Source: Silene latifolia (Eukaryota; Streptophyta; Magnoliopsida; Caryophyllales; Caryophyllaceae). Taken from it: 64,000 bases of DNA. The notes below the pieces were generated by a model that saw nothing but the letters and a program-made list of their open reading frames with translations, was not told where the DNA came from and ran no database searches. Within the stretch, counting starts at the first letter, position 1, and every line of letters starts with the position of its first letter. Position numbers and translations under genes: made by a program. The stretch covers positions 67,432,099-67,496,098 of the forward strand of contig NC_133531.1 of assembly GCF_048544455.1 (NCBI RefSeq). Reading direction: 5' to 3'. Below, in pieces: positions 1 through 10,109 of this stretch.

Positions 1-1673
1 AAAAAGGTAATAATTTGAGTGATCTGGCGTGACTGGTTATACTTGTATGCATTCATGATATATGTTATTCCGTGATATGGTAAGGGGATGATATTCATGA
101 GGTTATTATCTGTTTAATTCATATAATATGTTGCATTGTGATTTAGTAAAGTGGATTTGAGTAAGTTTTTCTTGTCCGAGAAGTTATGTTGAGTCAGTGT
201 TTATGGGATTGTGTAAGTTGTGATGACTATCGATGTGGTTGTGGTGCCTCGGGTGGTGATCCGGGCACGGTATTTAGTGTTGTGATGCGGGTATTTTCGC
301 ACTGCGGTGTGGCTGTTGGTGGCGGTGTTGCGATGCCGTCACCGGTTGTGGTGGAGTAGGCGGGATGATTATGATTCGAGTTTTGAAAGTACATACCAGT
401 TACACATAAATTGTTGTTTTGTTTATTGATGTTTCTTATCAGTTAAGTTTTGGAATGAGGGTAGAGTATGATATGAAAGAGAGTTGTATATGTTTTCATT
501 GTTGTCATGATATAGTGATATTCTGTTGATGGGACATAGTTGTGAGAAGTTGTTACAGTAATTTTGATCTTGTTTTAAGATGAGGCATTGGTAGTCATAG
601 TCATGGCAAGTGATTCGTGGAACATGTGTTGTAATGATCTAAAAGCGGCTGGTGGTTCATAATCTTTTGTTGAGACAGTGAGAGTAGGATATTGGGAATT
701 GGTGTCATGTTAAGTTATGTATGAGTTTTGCGGTAATGAAAGAAAAGAACTCGAGGATCTAGTGTGAGTGTACGTAACAAGTGTGGATCGTGAGTTATGC
801 TGTTGACGATAGGAGTTTTATATAGTTTATATAGAGAGGTATGTCCTGTTGCGGTAATGTGGAAGAGTTAAAGTTTCGGGTTAAGCTAAAGATTTTGAGG
901 TATAGGTTAGGTGGTGTGATGAGTGAATTGAAGTATGAGAATTGTTTAAGTAACAGAGCCTTGGATACATGCATGGCGAGTGTTTAGAGTATAGGTGGTT
1001 ATCTATGACATGTGATGATGATGAGAATAATAAGAAGATATAACTAAGGATATAGTATTAGTAAGTTACGAGGACGTAACATTGATCTTAAGAGGAGTAG
1101 GATGCGACAAAGAGAGTTTAATGGTTGTATAGGTTGTAGTCGATTTGGAAGTTTGAGTCTTGATGTAGAATAAAAGATGGATTCGTGTTGTGGTTGATTT
1201 TGTTAAAGGCCATGGCCGTGCTTGTAGTAGTGTGATGTTTAGGAGTGTGAGAATATTTCACTAGTGTTGACAGTTGGATGATGAGGTTATGAGTGTGAGT
1301 AAACTTCGAGGACGAAGTTCCTTTTAAGGGTGGTAGAATGTAACATTCCGTTTGATGTCTATGAGTGTCTTGATATTGGATTTGGTAGTGGATGATATAT
1401 TATGGAGCTAGCAGCGTTAGAGAATGGTAGTTGGTAGTGTATGGAGTTAGTGTCGAGAGAGTTTACGATGTAGTTGATACGACATCGTGAGCGATGTGTG
1501 GTGGTAGGAATAGTTGGTGGAGTTAGTGTTAAGAGTTCATGGTTTCATGTTTTATAACATGGGGTTTTATTTTGAGTTCTTAGTAACTTTGTTGCGTCTT
1601 GATCGAGTTAGTATGTTCGTTTTTATGTATGGGTTGAACTTCGGGGACGAAGTTCTTTTTAAGGAGGGAAGAC
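1..1673 (+). mobile_element. 3' internal (non-coding) part of a Tekay-like Ty3/gypsy element
   Basis: No open frame of useful length is present, and the stretch leads into a polypurine tract (AAGGAGGGAAGAC, 1661-1673) immediately before an LTR. It therefore reads as the region between pol and the 3' LTR of an element whose 5' part lies outside the window. It holds the near-palindrome GTTACGAGGACGTAAC (1065-1080) and two copies of AACTTCG-rGGACGAAGTT (1302-1319 and 1637-1654). The same motif pair lies between the pol stop and the PPT of the Tekay fragment at 50638-50804, which supports the assignment. The first AACTTCG copy is followed by its own PPT-like AAGGGTGGTAGAA and TGTAACATT, as if an older LTR junction were kept at about 1334. 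Lineage is inferred from that comparison, not from coding sequence. Confidence 0.6.
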
Positions 1674-3044
1674 TGTAATACTACGGTTTTATGAGTCTCT
1701 GGGTACTCTATCGAGTGGGCCTTACTCTGTCGAGTAAGGGTGGTTTGCAGTTTAAAATAGTTCCTGACCTGTTGGGTACTCGATCGAGAAACCTTGATAC
1801 TCGATCGAGTAAGGGGGCACTCGATCGAGTACCTCAGCTACTCGACCGAGTTGCCGGTTTACGGGGTGATGATTTGTCGGGTTTTGTTAATAATGCGATT
1901 GAATATATAAACAACTCCGTCACTTCCTTAATACATTTTATCAAACCTAATTACGTTCAAAGAGAAAACAAACTACGTTCTTCGCATCAATCACATTATT
2001 GACAAATCCCGGAGCTTGAGAGGTCGGATTTCATCGTTCTTTACATCTTTGTGATCCTTGCGTCGAGGGTAAGATCTACGTATCGAATTTGTTATATTTA
2101 ATTAAGTTTCGTTAAACCCTAATTTTGGGAATTGGGGATTTGTGTTAGTTTTGTGATTGTTAGTAATTATGTGATTATATGTTAGGAGGAGGATTCGTAG
2201 AAGAGGAATTTTTGATACAGCTGTTGAGACCGTCTGATTGTGATGCTGTTCCAGGTAGGGTTTCCCTACTCAGTATTAGTCCCATGATGCATTGTTGGTG
2301 TTTGTGATTGTTGAATGTTATCGTATTCGTATTGTGACGGTTGTTGGTTGTGATTGCTGTTTAATGGTTGTGATTTTTTGTCTCTGGTTCTCGAGATGCG
2401 TTCTCGGCTGAGTGGAGTCACTTGCGCGAGTGGCTTCACGCCCTAGTTTCGCCCTCCGTAGAACCCGCCACGGGAGGGGATGTGCACATTAATGGGACAG
2501 GGTTATCGCTCGGTATGATGAGCGGGGCTTAGGTGGGAACGGCTGCGGTCCCCCACTGGCAGGGTTGGTCCAGTGGACAGTCGGTGATGGAGATTGATTG
2601 GAGTGGGTGTGATTGTGTGTGTGACCGTTTGAGCTGTGTTGTTTGTTGTGTTGTTGGTTTATATAAATTGTGTGATTAGTAATGACCCTGTTTAAATGTT
2701 TTAAAAACTGTGGTGATCCATTCGGGGGTGGTGAGCAGTTATTGAGCAGGTATGATATGACGCGTATGGGATAGCTGGGATGAGTCATCACGTGGCAGTT
2801 AGAAGTCTTCCGCTGTGTCAGACGATGTTTTATAGCTTTGATAGTTTTAGCAGTAGACCGTCTGAGAATCTTGTATTTCTTTTTATTAGTTTTGGAGTTG
2901 TTATGTAATCACTTTAAACATTATTTACTTTTAAGTATGTTTCGTTATTGTCTTATGATTATCATTGCCTCGGGAAAGCGAGATGGTAGTACTTCCATGC
3001 CTTAAGTGGTCCTGGTAAGGCACTTGGAGTATGGGGGTGTTACA
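1674..3044 (+). repeat. 3' LTR of Tekay-like gypsy element (family T)
   Basis: Starts TGTAATACTACGG directly after a PPT and ends GGGGGTGTTACA, giving TG...CA termini and 1371 bp. A reverse-oriented copy of the same family lies at 21965-23378. Near the 5' end (1706-1850) it has six dyads of the CTCGATCGAG type with centres at about 1710, 1729, 1783, 1804, 1824 and 1845. CCAGGTAGGGTTTCC at about 2250 resembles a splice-donor context in U5. LINE sequence follows immediately (3045). The matching target duplication would lie upstream of the window. Confidence 0.8.
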
Positions 3045-3110
3045 AGTATTCCCAAGCACTCTTTCATTGGATGGTTGGTTGTTCAGGAGAGGCTCATGAC
3101 CAGAGAAAGG
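3045..3110 (+). pseudogene. LINE ORF2 C-terminal fragment, left of CRM insertion
   Basis: This 66-bp piece is in frame with the LINE sequence that resumes at 8963 once the CRM element and one copy of its GAAAGG duplication are taken out. Read through, it encodes the start of a zf-RVT region (HSFIGWLVVQERLMTRER followed by LLKFAIIADGSC). The 5' boundary is the Tekay LTR end at 3044, so the LINE was probably already split or truncated by that element. Confidence 0.7.
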
Positions 3111-3847
3111 TGATGTGAATCGCAAGCGGAAGTCTTGACTTGTACTAGCAAATAGACGAAGGATCCGAATGCACTAGGTGCAACCCGATCAATCCGTATA
3201 TTCGTAGTGAGTTTTGAATAAAAAGGAAAGGATATTTGTCGTAGCTAGACCTATAGCTACGCCAATGGGTGAATTGTTTGATACTCGTCAAACAATTCGA
3301 CTCAAACTTAGGATCACGTCCCTCGTTCAAGCAAGGTGCGAAATCGCGTTTCGACCTCTTGAGCCAAACCACTCGTGTAACAACACAAGAAGATAAGACA
3401 AGTTTTAGAGATTACTCTCAAGTTTTTTTCTTCAAAATTGGATGATGAACAAATGAGAGCTACAAGCCTTTATATAGGCCGAATTTCCTTGGGCACCAAG
3501 GCTAGCTTTTAATGCCTTGTGGTGAGTTCTAGGCCATGTAGGAGAACTAGGTAAGACTAAGATAAAAACTAGGCAAGACTTTGTAGAAAACTAGGCTATG
3601 ACAAAAACTAGGCTATGACTTTGTAGAAAACTAGGCTATGACAAAAACTAGGTGAACTTTATTCAATGCCCTTGGACTAGCCCATTTTCGAGATTGTCCT
3701 TGCTCCACACGGCTCTAATGCTCCCATTGGCGGGTGATCATGCATTTTTCTCGACTATTATTCGAACCGATCCATGCTTGGTGAGCCGGGTTGCCTTGGT
3801 CGCTTGTTTCGAGAATTATTTCGTCGAGGTGATTCGTATTCACATCA
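3111..3847 (-). repeat. 3' LTR of the CRM element
   Basis: 737 bp, TGATGTGAAT to ATTCACATCA. It contains an irregular tandem block at about 3541-3655 built from ACTAGG/ACTAGGC words with starts 17-23 bp apart. The integrase frame extends into it as far as 3715. It differs from the partner LTR at about 3124, 3241 and 3427. Confidence 0.95.
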
Positions 3848-5439
3848 ATCCCTCCTCCTTTGAAAGGAATTGTCCTCAATTCTGCAATCCCATTATCCTC
3901 GATGTAAGGAGAGAGATCACCCACATTGAAAGTGGCGTGGACACCGTAGTCCCCTGGGAGTTCGACCTTGTAGGCATTGTCTCCAAACTTCGAAATCACC
4001 TTGTAAGGGCCTTCTGCGCGCGGCATGAGTTTGTTCTTTCGTTTGCCTGGGAATCGTTCCTTCCTTAGATGCACCCAAACCAAATCTCCTTCCTTGAAAA
4101 TCCTTGGTGGGCGGGTTTTGTTGGCTCTTTGCTTGTATACCTCATTGACGGACTCAATTCTGGAGCGAACCTGCTCATGTAGTTTAATCATGGATTTTAC
4201 CTTTTCTTCCGCGCTTTTGTGTACTAGTTCGCCCTCGGGTAAAGGAATGAGATCGAGTGGTAGATAGGGATTTACGCCATACACGATCTCAAAAGGAGAG
4301 TGCTTTGTTGCGTATGATGGAGACCTGTTGTAGGCAAACTCGGCATGGGCGAGTTTTAGATCCCAATCTTTCTGAGTTTTGTTCACGAGGCCACGTAGTA
4401 ATACCCCCAGAGTGCGGTTCGTCACTTCCGTTTGACCATCGGTTTGAGGATGGTGAGAGGTACTAAATAGCAGTTTGGTGCCCACCTTCTTCCATAGAGT
4501 GTTCCAAAAATAACTTAGGAACCTGGAGTCACGATCGGAGACTATCGTCCTTGGGACTCCATGAAGGCGGAGTATCTCTCGAAAGTATAAGTCGGCTACG
4601 TTGTTAGCATCATCTGTCTTGTGACATGCAATAAAATGGGCCATCTTGGAAAATCGATCCACTACGACCATGATTGCGTCCTTACCCCTTTGGGTTCGCG
4701 GTAGAGCAACAATAAAATCCATGGACACGTCTTCCCATGGTCTGTTAGGAATCGGTAAGGGAGTGTACTCCCCTGGCTTGAAGGTACTCTTTGCAACGTG
4801 ACAAGTGACACACTTGCGAATCACATCTTGCACGTCCTTCAGCATTCGAGGCCAATAGACATGCTCTTTAAGGACCTCTATAGTCTTAGTGACACCAAAA
4901 TGCCCACCAAGTCCTCCCCCATAAGCTTCTCGTATTAATAACTCCCGGACTTGATGCTTGGGTACACACAGCTGATTTCCTTTGAAAAGAAATCCATCTT
5001 GAATTATGAACTCGCCTCGGGGCCCTGTTTGACTTATCCTAAACATTTCACCAAAGTCGGGATCAGTTTCATAGTAATCTTTCAAGGTCTCGAATCCAAG
5101 TAGGCGAACATCAAGCACGTTCAGTAAAGAGTAGCGTCGGGAAAGAGCGTCGGCCACCACATTGCTTTTACCATCCTTATATTTCGATGAGAAATGAAAG
5201 GATTGAAGGAATTCAACCCATTTGGCATGTCTTAAGCTCAGCTTCTGCGGCCCATTGATGTATTTTAAGGATTCATGATCCGAATGTAGGATGAAATGAT
5301 TTGGGCGAAGATAGTGGCTCCAATGGTTGAGTGCTCTCACTATGGCGTAGAACTCTTTGTCATATGTGCAATATTTGAGCCGAGCTCCACTTAGCTTCTC
5401 GGAAAAATAAGCAATGGGTCGCTTTCCTTGGACCAACAC
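3715..5439 (-). CDS. CRM RNase H and integrase part of pol
   Basis: 574 codons read from 5439. RNase H covers about residues 1-105, with HSDHE (Asp54) and VADALSR. The integrase zinc-binding His180, His193, Cys210, Cys213 follows. The catalytic triad is Asp241 (MDFIVALP), Asp302 (VSDRDSRF) and Glu338 (TDGQTE). A GPY-type module begins at about 478 (GPYKVISKFGDNAYKVELP). The integrase joins the cDNA to chromosomal DNA. The C-terminal tail runs through the PPT into the 3' LTR, as in CRM elements where a terminal CR motif is proposed to act in targeting. The start is not a real initiator: this is the downstream half of a polyprotein, cut from the RT frame by a one-base loss at about 5440 inside GVGIGAVLV. 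Confidence 0.9.
   Translation of the reverse strand: MLVQGKRPIAYFSEKLSGARLKYCTYDKEFYAIVRALNHWSHYLRPNHFILHSDHESLKYINGPQKLSLRHAKWVEFLQSFHFSSKYKDGKSNVVADALSRRYSLLNVLDVRLLGFETLKDYYETDPDFGEMFRISQTGPRGEFIIQDGFLFKGNQLCVPKHQVRELLIREAYGGGLGGHFGVTKTIEVLKEHVYWPRMLKDVQDVIRKCVTCHVAKSTFKPGEYTPLPIPNRPWEDVSMDFIVALPRTQRGKDAIMVVVDRFSKMAHFIACHKTDDANNVADLYFREILRLHGVPRTIVSDRDSRFLSYFWNTLWKKVGTKLLFSTSHHPQTDGQTEVTNRTLGVLLRGLVNKTQKDWDLKLAHAEFAYNRSPSYATKHSPFEIVYGVNPYLPLDLIPLPEGELVHKSAEEKVKSMIKLHEQVRSRIESVNEVYKQRANKTRPPRIFKEGDLVWVHLRKERFPGKRKNKLMPRAEGPYKVISKFGDNAYKVELPGDYGVHATFNVGDLSPYIEDNGIAELRTIPFKGGGIDVNTNHLDEIILETSDQGNPAHQAWIGSNNSREKCMITRQWEH
3848..3861 (-). promoter_or_regulatory. Polypurine tract of CRM element
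   Basis: On the minus strand AAAGGAGGAGGGAT directly precedes the 3' LTR, the position expected for plus-strand DNA priming during reverse transcription. Confidence 0.85.
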
Positions 5440-7274
5440 GGCCCAATTCCAACACCGCTCGCATCACACTCTACCTCGAAGGGTTGAGTAAAATCGGGAA
5501 GTGCCAGTATCGGTGCTTCACAGAGCCGTTGGATAATAGTCTCGAAAGCCCTTTGAGCAGCCTCGGTCCATACAAACGTCCCTTTCTTTAAACACTCGGT
5601 GATGGGACTTGTGATGGTGCTGAAATCCTTTATAAATCTTTGGTAAAATGAAGCAAGTCCTTGGAAAGACCGAACCTCCGTGACGGATTTAGGCGTAGGC
5701 CATGACTTAATGGCCTCGATCTTTGATTGGTCCACTGAAACTCCATCTTTAGAAACCACATAGCCGAGGAATATGACACTCTCGACCAAGAATGAACATT
5801 TCTCCTTCTTTCCATATAGCTTTTGTCCTCGGAGAGTTCCGAACACTTCGCGAAGGTGTCTGAAGTGATCTTCTTTGCTTTGACTGTAAACCAAGATATC
5901 ATCCAAATAAACAACCACAAATTTTCCCAAGAATGGTTTGAGTACCTCGTTCATGAGCCGCATGAAAGTACTCGGGGCGTTGGTTAACCCGAACGGCATG
6001 ACAGTCCATTCGTACAACCCATGTTTGGTTTTGAACGCGGTTTTCCATTCGTCACCTTCCCGCATTCGTATCTGATGATAGCCACTCCTCAGGTCGATCT
6101 TAGAAAAGATCTCGGAGCCATGCAACTCATCCAGCATGTCATCAAGTCTTGGAATCGGGAAACGGTACTTGATAGTTATGTTGTTCACGGCTCGACTATC
6201 GATGCACATCCGCCAACTCCCATCCTTTTTCGGGACAAGAAGAGTAGGAACGGCACATGGACTCATGCTTTCACGAACATAGCCTCGTTCCATTAGCTCT
6301 TCGATTTGGCGTTGCAACTCCTTGGTCTCTGTTGGGTTGCATCGATAGGCTGCCTTGTTAGGTAACGCAGCTCCAGGAATGAGATCGATTTGATGCTCGA
6401 TCCCGCGGATAGGCGGCAATCCCGGTGGTAAATCTTCAGGGAAAACGTCCTCGAATTCCTTTAAGAGCGCTGCTAGTTGGGCATCCTTGATCTCAAATTT
6501 TGGTGCCTCGTTGACCACCATAAGATATACACAACCACCTTCCTTTAAGACTTCACCAATTTCTTGCTCACTTGCAAACATGGTCATGCTTGCGGTCTTC
6601 CTCTGTGGGGTGCCCAAAGAACGGATAGCACTAGGTGCCATCGGTCTTAGGACAAGCTTCTTACCCTTGTCGACCAATTCATATTCGTTGCTTCGGCCGC
6701 GGTGTATGACATTGCGATCAAATTGCCATGGACGCCCCAAGAGTACGTGGCATGCATCCATTGGCACTACGTCACACAAGATATTGTCGTCATAAGAGCC
6801 CATTGTTAACGCCACTTTGACTTGTTTGGTGACCTTCACCTTGTTCCCGTCATCAAGCCAATGTAACACATATGGTTTGGGATGAGGTATGGTATCCAAT
6901 CCCAACTTGTCCACCATCTTTGTAGAAGCAACGTTGGTACAACTCCCTCCATCAATGATTAGGCTACACCACTTGTCTTTCACCTGACATTTGGTGTGAA
7001 AAATCTGGTTCCTTTGTTCCGCCTCAATTGGTGTGGATTGAGTCTGCAAAGCACGAAGAACTAAAGCACAATCATAGTTAGGAGCGTCATAAGTTTCGAC
7101 ATCTCTATCGTTCTCCTCTTCTTCCCTTTCTTCGAAGTTGAACACATCGCCCAATCGTTCTTCTTCCTCATACAACTCATCTCGAACGGCAATAGCTTCC
7201 CTTAGGGCAATGTTTCTCTTGTTTGGGCACGCGTTCAGAAAATGCCCAAATCCTTGGCATTTGAAACATCGTAC
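5391..7274 (-). CDS. CRM zinc knuckle, protease and reverse transcriptase
   Basis: One open frame running from a CCHC knuckle (CFKCQGFGHFLNAC, about 7268-7227) through protease and RT. The knuckle binds RNA as the end of Gag. The protease active-site segment is LIIDGGSCTNVAS; DGG in place of the common D(S/T)G also occurs in related plant gypsy elements, so it need not be a lesion. RT has FSKIDLRSGYHQIRM and the catalytic YLDD box near 5898-5909, preceded by VMPFGLTNAPSTF. RNase H starts at PFEVECDASG and is broken at about 5440, the rest continuing in the next frame. No initiator is needed because this is internal polyprotein sequence. It is inactive as it stands unless the frame change is bypassed. 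Confidence 0.88.
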   Translation of the reverse strand, partial: VRCFKCQGFGHFLNACPNKRNIALREAIAVRDELYEEEERLGDVFNFEEREEEENDRDVETYDAPNYDCALVLRALQTQSTPIEAEQRNQIFHTKCQVKDKWCSLIIDGGSCTNVASTKMVDKLGLDTIPHPKPYVLHWLDDGNKVKVTKQVKVALTMGSYDDNILCDVVPMDACHVLLGRPWQFDRNVIHRGRSNEYELVDKGKKLVLRPMAPSAIRSLGTPQRKTASMTMFASEQEIGEVLKEGGCVYLMVVNEAPKFEIKDAQLAALLKEFEDVFPEDLPPGLPPIRGIEHQIDLIPGAALPNKAAYRCNPTETKELQRQIEELMERGYVRESMSPCAVPTLLVPKKDGSWRMCIDSRAVNNITIKYRFPIPRLDDMLDELHGSEIFSKIDLRSGYHQIRMREGDEWKTAFKTKHGLYEWTVMPFGLTNAPSTFMRLMNEVLKPFLGKFVVVYLDDILVYSQSKEDHFRHLREVFGTLRGQKLYGKKEKCSFLVESVIFLGYVVSKDGVSVDQSKIEAIKSWPTPKSVTEVRSFQGLASFYQRFIKDFSTITSPITECLKKGTFVWTEAAQRAFETIIQRLCEAPILALPDFTQPFEVECDASGVGIGPCWSKESDPLLIFPRS

Positions 7275-8058
7275 TCTAGATAAACTTGTCTCTTTAGGAA
7301 CGGGTATCTTGGGAGCGGACTCAGGGGTGGAAATCTTCTTAGGTGTAGTCTCAACTGTACGACTACTCGGACTTCCCCTTGAGTATCCTTCGTTCCTCCC
7401 CTTCGTCCACCCTCACCATGAGTTGGAGTGAGCTTGGCCTTTCCTTGGGCTTCTACCTTGAGACATAGATTACACAAGGAATCGAAGTCAGCGTAAGATT
7501 GCAATTCAACTGAATTGGCTATGTTACGATTTAGCCCACGAAGGAATCGAGCCATCTTCAAGTCTTCACTTTCCTCTATTCCTCCCATCAAAGTAAGATT
7601 TTCAAACTCATTTATGTAATCTGAAACACTACTCCTCTCTTGAGTCAACTCGGCAATCTTGCGATACGTTGTGAGTCTATACGTGGCTGGGACGTATCTC
7701 TTGCGTAGCTTTCTTTTGAGAGATTCCCAAGAGGATATCTTTTCCTTTCCTGCTCGGGCACGTTTTACCTTGAAGCCTTCATACCACAAGGAGGCTCCAC
7801 GACTTAGTCGTAGAATGGCGTACTTGCAACACTTTTCATCATCCAGGTCTTTGAACTCGAACATCCGTTCAATCTTCCTCTCCCATTCGAGGTAATCCTC
7901 GGGATCCGTGCCTCCCCACAAACTCGGGTAGTTCACTTACCTTGAATTCTTCTCGACTTTGTTCTCCTCGACGTGGTGTTCCGTTCACGCCAATTTCCGA
8001 AAGGTTTTGTAGTGCTTCTATAAGATTTTGAAGGATATTAGGATTGTTGGGATCCATT
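7235..8058 (-). pseudogene. CRM gag, frameshifted
   Basis: A Gag start is proposed at 8058 (MDPNNPNILQNLIEALQNL), shortly after a very long T tract (about 8113-8148; A tract in the sense strand) in the leader. The frame shifts near 7925 and continues as the retrotransposon Gag core (GGTDPEDYLEWERKIERMF, then LSRGASLWYEGFKV, then SVSDYINEFENLTL) to about 7440. It shifts again before the zinc knuckle. AAGGTAAGTG, a textbook splice-donor sequence, sits at the first shift (about 7943). Either the frame change is a mutation or the junction is processed; the sequence alone cannot decide. Confidence 0.8.
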
Positions 8059-8109
8059 ATTTTTTTTTTTTTTGTTGATGAATAGTACCGTGAACAGTAC
8101 GTGAACAGT

Positions 8110-8151
<42 letters not shown>

Positions 8152-8203
8152 GAAGAAATCAAGACCCTTGGATCGTCTTGATTAGTGGAAATCAAGAGCC
8201 GAA

Positions 8204-8215
8204 GCTCTGATACCA
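8204..8215 (-). promoter_or_regulatory. Primer binding site, initiator-Met tRNA
   Basis: Minus strand TGGTATCAGAGC, four bases inside the 5' LTR. This is the standard complement of the 3' end of initiator tRNA-Met and primes minus-strand synthesis. Confidence 0.92.
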
Positions 8216-8219
8216 CAAT

Positions 8220-8956
8220 TGATGTGAATCGCTAGCGGAAGTCTTGACTTGTACTAGCAAATAGACGAAGGATCCGAATGCACTAGGTGCAACCCGATCA
8301 ATCCGTATATTCGTAGTGAGTTTTGAATAAAAAGGAAAGGATATTTGTCATAGCTAGACCTATAGCTACGCCAATGGGTGAATTGTTTGATACTCGTCAA
8401 ACAATTCGACTCAAACTTAGGATCACGTCCCTCGTTCAAGCAAGGTGCGAAATCGCGTTTCGACCTCTTGAGCCAAACCACTCGTGTAACAACACAAGAA
8501 GATAAGACAAGTTTTAGAGATTACTCTCAAGTCTTTTTCTTCAAAATTGGATGATGAACAAATGAGAGCTACAAGCCTTTATATAGGCCGAATTTCCTTG
8601 GGCACCAAGGCTAGCTTTTAATGCCTTGTGGTGAGTTCTAGGCCATGTAGGAGAACTAGGTAAGACTAAGATAAAAACTAGGCAAGACTTTGTAGAAAAC
8701 TAGGCTATGACAAAAACTAGGCTATGACTTTGTAGAAAACTAGGCTATGACAAAAACTAGGTGAACTTTATTCAATGCCCTTGGACTAGCCCATTTTCGA
8801 GATTGTCCTTGCTCCACACGGCTCTAATGCTCCCATTGGCGGGTGATCATGCATTTTTCTCGACTATTATTCGAACCGATCCATGCTTGGTGAGCCGGGT
8901 TGCCTTGGTCGCTTGTTTCGAGAATTATTTCGTCGAGGTGATTCGTATTCACATCA
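8220..8956 (-). repeat. 5' LTR of the CRM element
   Basis: 737 bp, same termini as the left LTR and nearly identical to it. It is the upstream, promoter-carrying copy for the minus-strand element. Its outer end abuts the target duplication GAAAGG and then LINE coding sequence. Confidence 0.95.
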
Positions 8957-9473
8957 GAAAGGTTACTCAAATTTGCCATAATAGCTGATGGTTCATGTTT
9001 TTTCTGTCAAACTCATTTAGAGACCCACCAACACTTGCTCTATGACTGCAAGTTTAGTCAGTTGTGTTGGGAACTTATACGAGGCTGGCTTGAGATTGAC
9101 TTACCCTCTACTGGGCTCATAGAATGGTGTCTAAAATGGCGGTGCAAATCTCTTATGAAGAAACAAATTGTGTTTGCTGCCATTGTGGCAGTTTGGTATT
9201 ATCTTTGGCATGCTAGGAATGTTTGCAGACTGGAAGCTATGTTGATTACACCATCTGCACTTATAATGAAGGTCAAACAGGATATTTGTAGCTGGTGTAA
9301 GGATAGAGCCTGGTCCCTGAAAACTCACAAGCTACCGTGGGAGTCTAAGTATGATTAATTTGTTATGAGTTAGTTGGAATCTGTTGATTTGTAATTGGTA
9401 GATTGGTGTGATGCTTTGTACTGAACTATCCTATTTATGAGCTATAATATATTTCACATTTCACCAAAAAAAA
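8957..9473 (+). pseudogene. LINE ORF2 C terminus (zf-RVT) and poly(A) tail
   Basis: This continues the 3045-3110 LINE frame. It encodes a zf-RVT zinc-ribbon region with CFFCQTHLETHQHLLYDC (Cys-Cys-His-Cys), then a hydrophobic FAAIVAVWYYLWHARN segment typical of the plant L1 ORF2 end. It stops after LPWESKYD at about 9358. About 105 bp of 3' UTR is followed by an A tract near 9464-9473. No RNase H follows, unlike the LINE at 11140-13625. RT and endonuclease are absent, so the copy is 5'-truncated or was cut by the upstream Tekay element. Confidence 0.85.
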
Positions 9474-9887
9474 AACGATTATCAGTAAGATTCTTCCAGG
9501 TCTTAAGAGTCTATCACATCAACTTTCCACTAACTTTTATTAATTTTTTATTGTTTAAACTCGCCTCAGGCTCACTTCAGACTTTATACATTATCCGTCA
9601 GACTCACCTCAAACTCTACTTTTTCACTTCACTTTTTTTTTCTTTTTTTTTTTACAAAAAAAGGACACGAGATCCACTTATTGGATAAATTCCATTGAAA
9701 GTGAGGCCAAGATTCACCCAAAGTCTTAAGTTGAGTCTTGGATTTCCAAGATTCTACTTAAAACTTTGTCAAGACAATGGTAGATTATTGATATTCTTGA
9801 GAATTCTTGGGTGAGTCTTGTCTCAAGACTATAAATAATCTTACCCTAACTCTAAGACCAATGAAATAACATCAAGTTCAATTGTAT
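9474..9887. other. AT-rich intergenic stretch, no gene seen
   Basis: No coding sequence. A short inverted arrangement around 9700-9830 (CAAGATTCACCCAAAGTC against TCTTGGGTGAGTCTTG) suggests a decayed fold-back element. Confidence 0.4.
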
Positions 9888-9889
9888 TA

Positions 9890-10096
9890 CTCTCTCAGTT
9901 CTAGTCAATAGTTATCTATTTTTATTTTGGGGTGTATTGTTGAATAGTTATCTATTTCCATTTTTGGAAACTTTTCATGAGAGACATTTCTTTGCTTGTG
10001 GGATTATGTGATTCGTATGGTCCAAATTTACTCATATTTCTTTTCTTAACTTTTGTTTCAAAAACAATAGATAACAGTTGATCGGGACGGAGGGAA
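9890..10096. mobile_element. Stowaway-like MITE
   Basis: Flanked by TA at 9888-9889 and 10097-10098. The imperfect terminal inverted repeats are CTCTCTCAGTTCTAGTCAAT on the left and, read inward on the other strand, TTCCCTCCGTCCCGATCAAC; both continue into GTTATCTATT. The CTCCCTCCGTCCC terminus and TA duplication are characteristic of Stowaway/Tc1-mariner MITEs. No coding capacity. Confidence 0.8.
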
Positions 10097-10109
10097 TACT
10101 TATTCACTA

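Larger units (their letters stand above)
3111..8956 (-). mobile_element. Complete CRM-clade Ty3/gypsy retrotransposon, recently inserted
   Basis: The element is 5846 bp with two 737-bp LTRs (TGATGTGAAT...ATTCACATCA) and a GAAAGG target duplication at 3105-3110 and 8957-8962. It has an iMet-tRNA primer site next to the right LTR and a purine-rich tract next to the left LTR, so transcription runs on the minus strand. Order in transcription sense is gag, zinc knuckle, protease, RT, RNase H, integrase. The integrase C terminus (GDLVWVHLRKERFPGKRK, then ATFNVGDLSPY, then LRTIPFKGGGID) and a reading frame that runs into the 3' LTR are what I know from the CRM (centromeric retrotransposon) clade. 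I count three differences between the LTRs, about 0.4%, so insertion is recent. Coding is nevertheless broken by frameshifts in gag and at about 5440. Confidence 0.92.

Noticed and set aside
1691-2002. 103-codon open frame at LTR start
   Set aside because: Covers the CTCGATCGAG array in a non-coding LTR.
3105-3110. Calling the 6-bp GAAAGG duplication certain
   Set aside because: Gypsy elements usually duplicate 5 bp; one of the six matches may be chance. The insertion itself is not in doubt.
3652-4068. Plus-strand 138-codon frame
   Set aside because: Antisense shadow of the CRM integrase and LTR.
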